Positions 45,675 to 56,636 of a stretch of DNA of 64,000 bases are shown in pieces. Made by a program: the position numbers and the translations under genes. The notes under the pieces were generated by a model. The model was given only the letters and a program-made list of their open reading frames with translations, had not been told where the DNA came from and did not search any database. This stretch comes from Semisulcospira habei (taxonomy: Eukaryota; Mollusca; Gastropoda; Semisulcospiridae). The DNA lies in NCBI GenBank assembly GCA_036245525.1, contig BTPG01000007.1:120752344-120816343 (forward strand). The letters are read 5' to 3'. Position 1 is the stretch's first letter, and each line of letters opens with the position of its first letter.

Positions 45675-46020
45675 GATGCCAAGAATGGCGTTTTGTGAGG
45701 CGTAGGTTCCACGTTTTATGGGTTTGAATACTGAATAACTATGGAAAGGCAGTCAACACACGGGAAGCTGAACAAGGCGAGCACTGACTAAGGTTAAGAC
45801 TTTATCAACTTCCCTAATGTCTGTCGTATGTATCGAATTGCCTTAAAGAGAAATGGTGTGTTTTGTTCCCGGCCTCTGGAAGAAAGTGCAGTGTCTGAAC
45901 AAAAGAAAACAAGTATTTGTGGAATTCAGATCAGATGACTTCCAAGCCTGTAAAATGCAAAGAACAAATTCCAATAAAGAAAGAAACACGCTTTTAAAGC
46001 AATACAACATTTTATATTTA

Positions 46021-46203
46021 TTAACTCATTCAGCCCGACGGCCGTATTTCCCAAATTTTGGAGCGTCATCTAATGACTATGCACCAGTTGCAGGAGATGG
46101 ACCGACCATGATAATTCAAGGGCAGTAGCTAATCTGGCACTAGCCTTGAATTATTATGGTCGACCCATCTACTGATGTAGTTCGTCATGGCTGAATGGGT
46201 TAA
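46021..46203. repeat. Family B element, subfamily 1, TTAA at both ends
   Basis: TTAACTCATTCAGCCCGACG to GGCTGAATGGGTTAA, 183 bp. The central hairpin is shortened (GGCAGTAGCTAATCTGGCAC lacks the GGCGCC loop), an internal deletion. Confidence 0.9.
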
Positions 46204-46743
46204 TTATATTTTCAAAATGGACACACCAACAAATGCACAGAACTTTCCTTTAAGTTGGTGAGATGTCACATACTTGTAGGCTCATTTTACTCTAGGGACT
46301 AGATATATCCCAGACCTTTTTTCTTGTACAGTTTTGCATACCACATCTATATATCAATCTGCATTTTCTTTGATGATTTATGAGGCTTGCGCTTTTTTTG
46401 TCCACCTTCACAGCATACACCTTCTAAACTTCTCAAATACTCTATAGATTTTTTTTGGGTCGGTGCGGTTTTTCCTTGTGTGAGTGTGCAGTGTGTTGCG
46501 CTTGGTTGCAAATTAATGCAATGATTGAATAGCCGTGTCAAACTACGGGCGTGACTCATCATCGATTCAGGTTTTTTTTGTGTGCACAAAAACTATGGCA
46601 TGTATCGCGTAATTATGCCTTTGTACACAAGTGTCAGGCCCAGAAACTGTACATGAGTATGTGGCATGGAACGGCAGATATTACGGCAGTTGTATGCACA
46701 CAGATTGCAGGGTATTGGTTTTATCTGATTCTTAACGCTTGAT

Positions 46744-46840
46744 GGATCTAGCGTGATAGTTCAAGGGTTGTGCCTGAAGAGCTTGGCGCCTGCCGGCGCC
46801 AAGCTCTTCAGGCACAACCCTTGACTATCACGGTATGATT
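46744..46840. repeat. Family B hairpin, variant arms
   Basis: GTTCAAGGGTTGTGCCTGAA GAGCTTGGCGCC / GGCGCCAAGCTCTTCAGGCACAACCC: the GAAGAGC/GCTCTTC change is present in both arms. Only the core is recognisable; outer ends are not. Confidence 0.88.
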
Positions 46841-46984
46841 CCCCGTAGCGACTCATCAAAACCTATGCCTCGGTGATAATGTACTCGGCGTTTTCCCACG
46901 AGCTATAACGTCGATCCATCTTCCTTGACAAGTGACCTAGTGTAAGGTAAACAACTCCTAAAAGTGAGCGACTTGCACTGTGAG

Positions 46985-46987
<3 letters not shown>

Positions 46988-47014
<27 letters not shown>
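46988..47014. repeat. Poly-A tract
   Basis: About 26 A, then ACCCAC AAAAAACCCC. Confidence 0.9.
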
Positions 47015-47015
<1 letters not shown>

Positions 47016-47423
47016 CCCACAAAAAACCCCTCCACCGTATACTTTTTAAGAAATGCAACGAAAACTCTTATAACGAACCACAAGCACAACGCTTGTTCAT
47101 ATACTAAAGCCATAATCATAGAACTGTTTGAATTAGCATCAGATAAACTGTCATCTGGTCTTTATTATTACTCATAATCCGTTATAAGCCGTATAGAGCG
47201 CCATTTGCTGAAAACGGATGCCTAGATGTCTGGTCAGTTTCACACAGTATGACAAACGCGGGCTTTTATTAGTCAACGTTGATTGACACTTCGATTTTCG
47301 CCACGGGCGAATTTGACGTGTGGAAATTGACGCGGCGTCTGCATCGAAACAGCTTTCAATATTCAGACAAGATCAGTTTCAGGTGTCAAAACGACGATCA
47401 GTCAGTGTCAGGTAGAGATGCTT

Positions 47424-47493
47424 GCGTGCGGGTCTGTGATTTTGGATCTTAGGGCAGAAGATCGTAAGGTCCAAAATCACAGACTAGCACACA
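47424..47493. repeat. Family C palindrome, copy 2
   Basis: GTGCGGGTCTGTGATTTTGG / CCAAAATCACAGACTAGCAC; the inner arms are eroded (ATCTTAGGGCAGAAGATCGTAAG). Confidence 0.85.
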
Positions 47494-47714
47494 GTTTTGA
47501 TTTTGATTTTTTCTTTCTAAACTGGCTAAATTTTCACTGCGGGGTTTCTTTACTCGTTGGTTCGTAGTTCGAGCATATCTACGTAAAAGGAAGCACATAT
47601 GCCCGACGGCTCGTAGCTATTTCTTTTCCTTCTCTCCTTTTGCTTACGACTTGAAGAGAAAACACCAACGAAGAAAGAAACACGCTAAGAAAGGTCAGTT
47701 ATAACACCATATAA

Positions 47715-47922
47715 TGAACTCATTTAGCCCGACGCATGTATTTCCCAAATTTTGGAGGCGTCATCTAATGACTAAGCACCAGTTGCCGGAGATGGATCGA
47801 CCATGATAATTCAAGGGCAGTGCCAGATTTGCTTGGCGCCAAGACAATAATAATGGCACTACCCTTGAATTATCATGATCGACCCATCTGCTGCTGTAGT
47901 GCGAGAGGGCTGAATGGGTTAA
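47715..47922. repeat. Family B element, subfamily 1, one hairpin arm damaged
   Basis: GAACTCATTTAGCCCGACGC to GGGCTGAATGGGTTAA. The hairpin right arm begins CAATAATAATGGCACTACCC instead of GGCGCC..TCTGGCAC, so the loop side is replaced. Confidence 0.85.
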
Positions 47923-48035
47923 TATTTCGGGTAAATTAAAAAACTTTTTCTGTTTTTTCCCGCTTCAAAATAGACATACAAACCCCGAGTACACAATTTG
48001 GAAATTATTTCTTGAAAGGCGAGTGCTTACCAGTT

Positions 48036-48102
48036 GCAAGAGACATAAATCCTCATGAGCCCCCGCGACTGCGGGGGGCTCATGTGGATTTATGTCTCTT
48101 GC
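48036..48102. repeat. Family A palindrome, copy 21
   Basis: TTGCAAGAGACATAAATCCT / GGATTTATGTCTCTTGC around GCCCCCGCGACTGCGGGGGGC. Confidence 0.9.
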
Positions 48103-48306
48103 CGTTCCTTTGTTCTTTGTTACATATATCTGGTCACATTCAGCTTGTGTTCTTTAAGAGATTGTCGATCAGAGTTTTGGTGTTGATGGTTTTCTGACGC
48201 GAAATCCGTGATCGCTGGCAGCGAAGGAGTTAAGACCTAAGTACTTTGACACGTGGCTGTTCCACCGCAATCCCAGATAATCCCTCCCACCCCCCACCCC
48301 CTCCCT

Positions 48307-48378
48307 CTGGCACTACCCTTGAACTATTTTAGTCAAACTTATTTCACACACTGATGTATTCCGATTGATAAGGGTTAA
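48307..48378. repeat. Family B subfamily 2, right half
   Basis: TCTGGCACTACCCTTGAACT, GTCAAACTTATTTCACACAC and GATTGATAAGGGTTAA, with no left half. Confidence 0.82.
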
Positions 48379-48829
48379 GTGAGATATCTGCGCTCCGGAA
48401 GGCCCATACGCATTCCAACCCACCCAGCAGAAGTCTCCAGGGATCTGAATCCTTTTTAAAAAATATTATTATTGAGGAGGTTAACGACCGTATGTTCATT
48501 GTTGTAAAAAAAACAAAATTTGATTGTAACTTGATTTGAATGAAAATCTTGCTTTCACAAGGCAGAATACAATACAACTCTGTAAGATTGCCATCAGACC
48601 ATCCTTTGCCTTAGTTACGTAGCTTGCACGGAATAGGGGGCGCAGGGTCCACAAATGAACTAAGTGACCGTTTAGAGTTACTAGTTTATGACAAGCTAAA
48701 CGCTGAGTCTGACCTGCATTTAACAGCAAGCGGGATGACCGAGCTTAAGGCCGATGCAGTGGTTAGTTCCCTACACCCAGAGGTCAAGTTGAACTCGAGA
48801 AACCAACGCACAGAGCTAGACATCTGTCA

Positions 48830-48895
48830 GCAAGAGGCATAGATTCACATGAGCCCCTGCGATAGCAGGGGTACATGTCAATCTATGCCTCTTGC
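48830..48895. repeat. Family A palindrome, copy 22
   Basis: GCAAGAGGCATAGATTCACA / GTCAATCTATGCCTCTTGC around GCCCCTGCGATAGCAGGGG. Confidence 0.88.
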
Positions 48896-49036
48896 AGACG
48901 GTAGCAACAGGACGGACTGTCGGCGCCATTGAAGTCGTAACAGGAGGGATGTCCGCTTTGCCTGTACTGCTGTAGTGTCACTGTTCAAGCGAGAGTTATT
49001 ACAGGAAAGAGACAGCAACAGTTATTATACTTACAC

Positions 49037-49044
49037 GAGAGAGA

Positions 49045-49132
<88 letters not shown>
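49037..49132. repeat. (GA)n microsatellite
   Basis: About 47 GA units with one GACA interruption. Confidence 0.96.
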
Positions 49133-49135
<3 letters not shown>

Positions 49136-49316
49136 CTGTGTGTTACACGTTATGATGCCATACGCTGTGTGTTTTGTGTTATAGGCCGAAAGACAGTCAT
49201 GATAATTGTTCATTTTCAATTAGTCTTCTTGGCTTTGAAAACAAAGACATTTCACATAGTGTTCCTCACTGTTGTTTAATTAGACTGCGTAGACATTGAA
49301 TGCTTGAGGTTTCATG

Positions 49317-49466
49317 TCTACCGTTTGGCTGTAGGTAGAGATTATTTCTTTGGTAGTGTTGATTCCTGCGGGAGTCACCTCGACAATAAGCGCTACCGAT
49401 AGCCAAAGGGTTGATAATTTGCAGGAATTACGTCGACAAAAAGCGTTATAGCCAAACGGTTCATAA
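49317..49466. repeat. Family D palindrome, copy 2, with a partial extra arm
   Basis: CTACCGTTTGGCTGTAGGTA / TACCGATAGCCAAAGGGTTG, decayed. A further right-arm fragment (GGAATTACGTCGACAAAAAG, TATAGCCAAACGGTTC) follows at 49420-49465, as if an arm were duplicated. Confidence 0.75.
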
Positions 49467-49498
49467 TTGTACGGGTTAACAATGAGGAATCGCCTCGC

Positions 49499-49557
<59 letters not shown>
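49499..49557. repeat. (AAT)n microsatellite
   Basis: About 19 AAT/ATA units. Confidence 0.95.
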
Positions 49558-49558
<1 letters not shown>

Positions 49559-49925
49559 CAACCAAAAAACAAACCCGCTACCGACAGATAAAGGGTCAGT
49601 AACAAAAACAGATGTCGAACAATAGTCCACACTAAACCAGGATCTTCGCAAATCCTGTATCACACCACCAACAGGGATGTGGCGCACAGCTCCAGCGAGA
49701 ACTCCGCCGACTGATCTGCACGGCGCGTGCAGATCCTCATGCGCCAGCAACGGCAGCGGGATCAGTTCCATCTTCGTGGGGCCACGTTTTGTCATTTTTA
49801 CATTCGTGTTCTTCAAGAGAGGCAGCTCCGCGAGCGCTCCACCACGACGGATTTTGACATGTCGCAGCTGTTACACCGCAAAGTGTTGCCAAATGCGTCG
49901 CATCAGACACTTTCAAATAATTGAT

Positions 49926-49995
49926 GTGAGCTGGTCTGTGATTTTGGACCTTACGGCTTCCAGCCGTAAGGTCCAAAATTACAGACCAGCGCACG
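49926..49995. repeat. Family C palindrome, copy 3
   Basis: TGAGCTGGTCTGTGATTTTG GACCTTACGGCT / AGCCGTAAGGTCCAAAAT..ACCAGC; 4-nt TCC-type loop. Confidence 0.92.
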
Positions 49996-50695
49996 CAGCT
50001 GGGAATAAGGATATTGGTAATCAGAACTGCAACGTGGTCGTTCGTGTCACGCGCAAAAATGATGCAATGCTGACGAAAACAATCATGTCCTGAACTTGAA
50101 GTACATAAGATGCGAAGACAAAAAGTGATGATGATGATAATAAATATGAACATAAGGACGTCTGTATATGTAAATATACATATAAACACAAACATACACC
50201 TAAACCCGGCAACATTAAAAAAACTGTATGGTGTCTCAACTTTTCTTTTAGTGAGGTCATCATACTAGGGGAGTAAATAATAAAGGATAACACTAAAAAT
50301 TATATTTCCTGAAATCTTACACGCATTACTAAATACAATAAAATACACTAAAAGATCAAGATTCAAGAAAAATCCTATCGTATTGTGTGTCTCGACGACA
50401 AATTTTTGTTTGTATGGGATCATTATGCTAACGGGGGTAATAATGGATAATAGTAAGAAAGAAAGATCGTACACAGATTACTCAATACAATTGAAATACG
50501 CTAAACGATCACATTGATGAAAAGGTTATGAACTTAAACATGCATTAATTTATATAAATTATTACAGAAACAGCACATATGTTTTGCGATGTGCGCCAAA
50601 TTGTCCACAATGCAAAACCAGATTGACATTACTTTTTGTTTCATAACAACCACATAGATTTTGACGTCCTTTGTTTGAGACTGACAGATTTGTTC

Positions 50696-50761
50696 GCAAG
50701 AGGCATAGATCCTCTTGGGCCCCCGCAACTGCCGGGGCCCATGAGGATCTACGCCTCTTGC
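50696..50761. repeat. Family A palindrome, copy 23
   Basis: GCAAGAGGCATAGATCCTCT / ATGAGGATCTACGCCTCTTGC around GGGCCCCCGCAACTGCCGGGGCCC. Confidence 0.9.
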
Positions 50762-51469
50762 AGATCGATTCAGTCGCTGGCAATTTGAAACGTCCAATCT
50801 GTGGTGTGAATCACCCGGATTTCCTCAGTCTGAGTTGGTCGCGTCGTCTCACCATATGCGCTGGAAGTGGGATGAGGTAACACTTGAGGACAAGGAAGAG
50901 ACGACAAACACCTTACAACGACTCAATTCCGGTGGGCTGATGACAGCCGCTGTCACTGTGTGGCACTGTCCACTTGACTGAAGATGAGGAACTGAGGACT
51001 GAGTAACGTGCCATCGCTTATGAAGTGGAAGATGCTCACTCACACACATTCAGTAGGTTGTATCGGAGATATTGCGTTGGTAGATTAGGAGTTTTTGAAG
51101 AGGATCTTACTCACACACATTGTGTGCGATGTTTAGGAGTTTTGGCGATGAGAAATCAGGAGAAATAATGAAAAAGTTTTCACAATGCGTGTAAGCGTGA
51201 TTCTTTGTGTGTGAACACATCAAATTAAGACGTCAAGCTGTTAACAATAACATAAGTATAGACTCATTAACTCATAAGTATAAGTGTGCATGCCTCTTAT
51301 CTGCTGATTTGTCTAACATGTTATTTCTGAGATTAAAAGTTTCTGTCTTATTAACATAAGAAAACTGTAGCGCCCTTTCAGCTGCTGAAAATTAATCAGT
51401 AATCAGTATGATGGTTCTCATTATTTTATTTAATTGTTGGTGAGAATAGTTGAGTTTTACGTGGTCATC

Positions 51470-51565
51470 TTCCACCCCCCACCCCAACCTTCCACCCTCT
51501 CTCTACCTAAGTCCCCCCCCACCTCCCACCCCAAAGCTACCCTCACCTAACCACCCACACACCCC
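51470..51565. repeat. C-rich low-complexity tract
   Basis: CCACCCCCCACCCC-type sequence with A and T breaks. Confidence 0.8.
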
Positions 51566-51679
51566 GCTCACCACTTAATCTTGCACGTTTTGTGTGGCTT
51601 GTATTGCAGTTGTTGGAACACACGAAAGCAAATACCTACATTTTTTCCCCCGGTTGTGAGTCTGGTCCATTCCCATCAC

Positions 51680-51751
51680 AAAGAGGCATAGATTCTAATG
51701 AGCCCCTGCAGCCAAAGGCTGCAGGGGCTCATGAGAATCTGTGCCTCTTGC
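51680..51751. repeat. Family A palindrome, copy 24, long core
   Basis: AAAGAGGCATAGATTCTAAT / CATGAGAATCTGTGCCTCTT around GAGCCCCTGCAGCC-AAA-GGCTGCAGGGGCTC, a 3-nt loop. Confidence 0.92.
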
Positions 51752-51966
51752 TGAGTCTTATCATATGTGCCCCATCTTCCTCAGGTATGGTAGGCATCGG
51801 GGGTTTGGGTTGTGGTGTGCGAAGACTCTAAAATTCCGTCGCCTCGGAACCGATCGTATCGTAGGTCTATCGGGTGGTCAGACTTTAAAACATGAACTGA
51901 GCCTTGTACACTACAACCCCGTTGGCTCTCTGCGTCTGGGGGAACACCGAGAGCAAGTTCAGTCGA

Positions 51967-52030
51967 CAAGAGGCATAGTTCTCATGAGCCCCTGCGTTCG
52001 CACGGGCTCACGAGAATCTATGCCTCTTGC
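51967..52030. repeat. Family A palindrome, copy 25
   Basis: CAAGAGGCATAGTTCTCATG / CGAGAATCTATGCCTCTTGC around GCCCCTGCGTTCGCACGGGC. Confidence 0.9.
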
Positions 52031-52568
52031 AGATGCGAGACGGGATGGGCAAAAACTGTAAAGCGAAACTTGGCGTCTGATGTCTGTGTGATACGTTTTA
52101 GCCAGCTCCACTTTTTTTAAACCTGTATTCTCTCACTACACACCCTGTATTCCGTAATTTAGCTTACTGTGCGCACAAACCTGGCGTGTGTGTTATGATA
52201 TCGATCAATTCAGTCTAGTTTGTCAGTCCATTTTAGTAACCCAAACGTGTCAGTTTCGGGTTACAGTGTGTTTGTAGTTAACTTCCAGCTTGAAGGTCAC
52301 GTGTTTCAAGTTTGAAATGAGACAAAGAGGCGTGCAAGGAAAACAGGCAAGCACTCCAACCAACCACTAATCACTTCTGAGTCTTTTTGTGAATGTGAAC
52401 CACCCAAACCAACACATTTTCATATGCAACTGTGTGCGTCCATTCAAGCAGTATTTGTCTCACTTGTTTAGCAGAAACGGCGAGAAGCATAAACAAAACC
52501 TGTTTTTATTGAAAAAAAATGACTGCTACCTGTGTAGGCGTCAGCCGTTTTTATAGCGTGCAAGATCG

Positions 52569-52572
<4 letters not shown>

Positions 52573-52638
<66 letters not shown>

Positions 52639-52651
52639 GTGTGTGTGTATG
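52573..52651. repeat. (GT)n microsatellite
   Basis: About 38 GT units with GC and AT breaks at the end. Confidence 0.96.
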
Positions 52652-52730
52652 TGGTCCATTGATTCATCGGTCTCTCTGCCTGTCTGTCTCTCACTCCCTC
52701 CTTCCCTCCCATGAAAGTCCAGCAGAAGAT

Positions 52731-52796
52731 TGTGTGTGCTGGTATATGATTTTGGACCTTACGGCCTTTCGGTCCAAAATCACAGACCATCACACG
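52731..52796. repeat. Family C palindrome, copy 4
   Basis: GTGTGTGCTGGTATATGATTTTGGACC TTACGG / CCTTTCGGTCCAAAATCACAGACCATCACAC by segments; the core is shortened to ACCTTACGGCCTTTCGGT. Confidence 0.85.
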
Positions 52797-52826
52797 GATT
52801 CCGAGTTGGGTGCGCCTAAAACCTTA

Positions 52827-52829
<3 letters not shown>

Positions 52830-52920
<91 letters not shown>

Positions 52921-52921
52921 C
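52830..52921. repeat. (GT)n followed by (CT)n
   Basis: About 31 GT units switching directly to about 14 CT units. Confidence 0.96.
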
Positions 52922-53081
52922 GGCTGCTCAGTGTGTAAATCTTTATTGTTGCGGTCTCGCCTAAGAGACTCGTCTCGTGTTCTTATCACCACACGCAAGC
53001 GAGAGGACTCGTTATTGTGCCTGCGTACTAGACGTCTTAGACTTTTAACCTCACGACTCAATCCGTCTGTCTCAGCCGGCA

Positions 53082-53119
53082 TAAAAAAAAAGAAAAAAAA
53101 AAAAAAAAAAAAAGAAGAA
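53082..53119. repeat. Poly-A tract with G breaks
   Basis: A9 G A22 G AAG AAAAA. Confidence 0.92.
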
Positions 53120-53135
53120 AAACCCGGCCTTACTT

Positions 53136-53176
53136 CAAGAGGCATAGATTCTCACGGTGAGAATCTATGCCTCTTG
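53136..53176. repeat. Family A palindrome with a 1-nt centre
   Basis: CAAGAGGCATAGATTCTCAC-G-GTGAGAATCTATGCCTCTTG: both 20-bp arms are exact and the whole GC core is gone. Decayed single arms follow at 53188-53212, 53228-53246 and 53272-53297. Confidence 0.95.
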
Positions 53177-53686
53177 AGGTAGGGCCCTCATTAGAATCTG
53201 TCCCTCTTGCTGTTGGGTCCACCCGCATGAGAATCTGCGCGTTTTGTAGATGAGGTGACTCACTCGGTGGATTATGATAATCTATGCCTTCTACAGGCGG
53301 GATCGGGATTGTGAAGAAAGCGCTGCGCGGATAAAACAATAGGCTGTCTAAACCATTTTTCTTCGTGTCGCCGCTGCGTCTAGGGGGACAGTGGCTTTGT
53401 GTAGGCCTGATAAATAGTGGTCTGACTTTATGTGGGGGGAACGCGCTGCATAGCATTTTAACTCTTAAACTCCCGGTTTAGGAGTCTACTTAGTCATTTG
53501 GCTTGAAAAGCAGTGAGCTGATTTATACATATCAAAGACGGACGTGAAAAGCAGGAAAAGTTCTGTCTCTACAGGAGAAGAGTACAGCAGAAGCTGTTTT
53601 GAGCGGCCAACCTTGTGAGAAACCCCCCTGTCACTGAGGACCATCATTTAGGCTGTTGTAGCTTCCTGTGACACATTCTACCTTTC

Positions 53687-53689
<3 letters not shown>

Positions 53690-53772
<83 letters not shown>
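53690..53772. repeat. (GA)n microsatellite
   Basis: About 41 GA units. Confidence 0.97.
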
Positions 53773-53775
<3 letters not shown>

Positions 53776-53834
53776 TACCTGTCTTGTCAGAACACTTGCT
53801 TGAAACAGATTACACTGTTCGGAGTTGCAGTTTC

Positions 53835-54080
53835 TTAACGCATTCGAGGTGTGCCGACTTCGGATACGCTGCTTTAACTCATTCTACCCCAACACCGAAA
53901 TCCCCAATTTTGCCGTTGTCCTCTGAAGACTGCACTCTAGAGCAGGACATAGATCGACCATGATAGTTCAAGGGTGATGCCAGAATAGCTTGGCGCCCAT
54001 ATCCTTATCTTGCTGTGGTGTGTCTGGGGTAGAATGAGTTAAGCCGCGTATCCGGAGGCGTCACGTCTCGAATGAGTTAA
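53835..54080. repeat. Family E palindrome split by a nested family B element
   Basis: Left E arm TTAACGCATTCGAGGTGTGC..CGGATACGCTGCT at 53835-53873. Right arm AGCCGCGTATCCGGAGGCGT..CTCGAATGAGTTAA at 54041-54080. Between them is the insertion 53878-54038, bounded by TTAA at 53874-53877 and 54039-54042. Removing the insertion and one TTAA restores an 81-85-bp family E palindrome. Confidence 0.9.
53874..54042. mobile_element. Family B-like element nested in a family E palindrome
   Basis: About 161 bp between TTAA copies. Its inverted ends are CTCATTCTACCCCAACACC and GTGTCTGGGGTAGAATGAG (one shift within 19 bp). The interior has CCATGATAGTTCAAGGGTGA and CCAGAATAGCTTGGCGCC, so one arm of the family B hairpin is present and the other is lost. 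Confidence 0.9.
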
Positions 54081-54706
54081 CCTTTGGGTTTTTCCTCTTT
54101 GCTTGGCTAGATCTTCTTGAGATTTTCTTTGTTAGATTTCTTATCATGCAAAATGTAGGCCTATTCTTTTCTACTGATAGCAAATCACTTCATCCTGTTG
54201 AGACAACAGACAGTGCCGCAGCCTAACGCTTAATAAAATACTCTAGAAACTATAAATGCTCTATTAAATGAGAGAAACACTCTATAAGCTTCAATGACAC
54301 ATTGCTGACGCACATACTATGATACGTTGACTTTTAAAACGGGTAGTGTGGAAGACAGCAGGTGAGTTTTTAAGAGTTAAAAAAAAACAACCCAAAACAG
54401 CTGCTATCAAAACTGTCTTGTGAAAGAAAATAAAAAACCCAAACCAGGTGACTTAGGAGCATTTGAAAATCACTGGCCGCTTGATTTAGACGTGTGAACT
54501 CACTTCGCGATGACAGAATTATGATGTACGACAAGCATCACTGCAAGGAAGGACTGACAGAGCGGCGTTATGCTGTGTGCGTGTATGTGTGTGTATGTGT
54601 GTGTGGGTAGGTGGGTCGGTGGGTCGGTGGGTGGGTCGGTGGGTGGGAGTGTGAGAAAAAAAAAGAAGAAAGAAACCACACGCATGTTCGCTTCACAGGT
54701 CCTCTT

Positions 54707-54770
54707 CAAAAGGCATAGAACCTCACGCGCCCCCGCAAAGCGGGGGCGCATGAGGTTCTATGTCTTTTGC
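54707..54770. repeat. Family A palindrome, copy 28
   Basis: CAAAAGGCATAGAACCTCAC / GCATGAGGTTCTATGTCTTTTG around GCGCCCCCGCAAAGCGGGGGCGC; several arm changes are mirrored. Confidence 0.92.
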
Positions 54771-54925
54771 AGATATAACCATTTCACTGTTGAATTAAAA
54801 ACAAGTAGCGTTAAATTCAGGGTGGTCCCACCCGCGATTTTCATTTGACCCCTCCCATCACATTAAAGGGAGCAGTAAACTCGGCTTACGCGACGCGCAG
54901 CAAGTGCTAATAGACCTCTCATCTT

Positions 54926-55090
54926 TTAACCCATTTGGGCTGTCGGTAGCGCTTTTTTGTCGCGATGATTCCTGCAGGAATAACATCCTGCAGAAATCAT
55001 CGCGACAAAAAAAAAAAAAAAAAAAAAAAAAAGAAAAGAAAGAAAGAAAAAGAAGAAAAAAAAAGGCGCTACCAACAGCCAAGGGTTTTA
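54926..55090. repeat. Family D palindrome, copy 3, expanded by an A-rich run
   Basis: TTAACCCATTTGGGCTGTCG GTAGCGC..TTTTTTGTCGCGATGATTCCTGCAGG / CCTGCAGAAATCATCGCGACAAAAA. The right arm then carries about 55 nt of A with G breaks before GGCGCTACCAACAGCCAAGGG. A slippage expansion has unbalanced the arms. Confidence 0.88.
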
Positions 55091-55108
55091 CTGTGTGTGT
55101 GTGTGTGT

Positions 55109-55181
<73 letters not shown>
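55091..55181. repeat. (GT)n microsatellite
   Basis: About 45 GT units with one GTAT break. Confidence 0.97.
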
Positions 55182-55374
55182 GTAAACGAAACGACGCGTA
55201 AGTCTTTCATTTTCAGTGTTTCTTGTTTTATAGATTATGATCGTTCTGACGAGGCGCCAAGTTAATCGCCACTGCCCTTTAAAATTAAGATCACTAATGC
55301 AAAAGCTCGTTGTTCCAAGAGGCTCCTCCCTCCCCCCTCCCCCCCCCCCCCTAAAGTTCCCGAGCTTTTTTAGT

Positions 55375-55592
55375 TTTGACCCATTGAGCCGTGACGCACT
55401 ACAGCAGGAGATGGGTCGACCATGATAATTCAAGGGTAGTGCCAGATTAGCTTGGCGCCTGTCGGCGCCAAGCTAATCTGGCACTGCCCTTGAATTATCA
55501 CGGTTGATCCATCTCCTGCAACTGGTGCACAATCATTAGATGACACCTCCAAATTTTGGGAAATACGGCCGTCGGGCTGCCGGAATGAGTGA
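55375..55592. repeat. Family B element, subfamily 1, reverse orientation
   Basis: Outer GACCCATTGAGCCGTGACGC and CCGTCGGGCTGCCGGAATGA; hairpin AATTCAAGGGTAGTGCCAGA / TCTGGCACTGCCCTTGAATT around GGCGCCTGTCGGCGCC. A single-arm remnant (GGCGCCAAGTTAATCGCCAC) lies just left at 55252-55285. Confidence 0.9.
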
Positions 55593-55923
55593 GTCAAGTG
55601 AGTAAAGCACACGCAACAGAGGCCGTTTCGGCACGACACTGATACAGAAAAGAGGAACTCGCCAACGTGGCCAATAATTAGAAGGGCAGAAAAGTCTTTC
55701 ATGTTGCGGCATTTAAACTGCATACACATATAAATACATGTTGAGTTAAATATTTTGTGTGTGCAGCATTATCAAAAGACCATTTATAAAGGGAATACTG
55801 TTAACTGTTAACATTTTTACTTGTCTTCAGAAGCTCGATTTAAGTCCTATTGAAGGCTCTAAGAAAATGGCTAGCTCAGAGAGTTTAAAGCACACTGGTT
55901 GTCTCCCTCGATTCGCTGATGAA

Positions 55924-55939
55924 GAGAGAGGAAGAGAGA

Positions 55940-56027
<88 letters not shown>
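55924..56027. repeat. (GA)n microsatellite
   Basis: About 50 GA units with GGAA and GATA breaks. Confidence 0.96.
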
Positions 56028-56029
<2 letters not shown>

Positions 56030-56083
56030 CATTGTGAATTGTATCCCCTTCACCGCCGAGGAAAAAAGTGAACGCGATCCAAC

Positions 56084-56149
56084 TGCAAGAGACATAGATC
56101 CTTATGGGCCCCGCGACTGCGGGGGCTCATGAGGATCTATGCTTCTTGC
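56084..56149. repeat. Family A palindrome, copy 29
   Basis: TGCAAGAGACATAGATCCTT / ATGAGGATCTATGCTTCTTGC around GGGCCCCGCGACTGCGGGGGC. Flanks (CCGCCGAGGAAAAAAGTGAA, GAGACCAATTTGCATCCATG) match those of the copy at 22944, so a longer unit is shared. Confidence 0.9.
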
Positions 56150-56598
56150 TGAGACCAATTTGCATCCATGTTTATTGGACGGTGTTCTCTTCAGGTTAAG
56201 CTGAGACACAGTCTCTACAAGCTGAGCGCTCGAGGCGAGCCGGCAGTCTGATTGCATGCGTCTTCGTTCCGATACCGCCCACCCCACCCCCCTCCACTCC
56301 CGACCCCGCACCCCCCCCCCACACACACCTTGAACACCCCTTTCTCTGCACCCCAAACCCACACCTCCACCCTCCCTGCCACACACAACTACCCGGCTAG
56401 ACGCTGTGGCGACGATCGGGTAGAGAGATAACACTCGCTCAAAACAAATACCTCTAAAGAGCCCGGCGCGCGCGTCTTTTGACCGCTGAGAAGACTTGCT
56501 TGGGTGTTGTGAAAGCTGTAGGTTGAACCCGCTCTTTATCTCCTCCGAGTGCAAAACAGTGGTGTAAATATGAGTATGGGTTACGGAGGGGTCCACCT

Positions 56599-56636
56599 GC
56601 AAGAGGCATAGATCCATGAAGGTCTATGTCTCTTGC
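56599..56636. repeat. Family A palindrome, short deletion form
   Basis: GCAAGAGGCATAGATCC-ATGAA-GGTCTATGTCTCTTGC: the core is removed, leaving 16-bp arms. Confidence 0.9.

Noticed and set aside
49280..50195. Minus-strand frames of 138-178 codons
   Set aside because: Built on (AAT)n and palindromes; no domain.
50737..51050. Short frames on both strands around 50.8-51.0 kb
   Set aside because: No similarity I recognise, no splice signals and a composition typical of the intron.
55759..55956. 65-codon frame before a (GA)n array
   Set aside because: No domain; ends in repeat translation.
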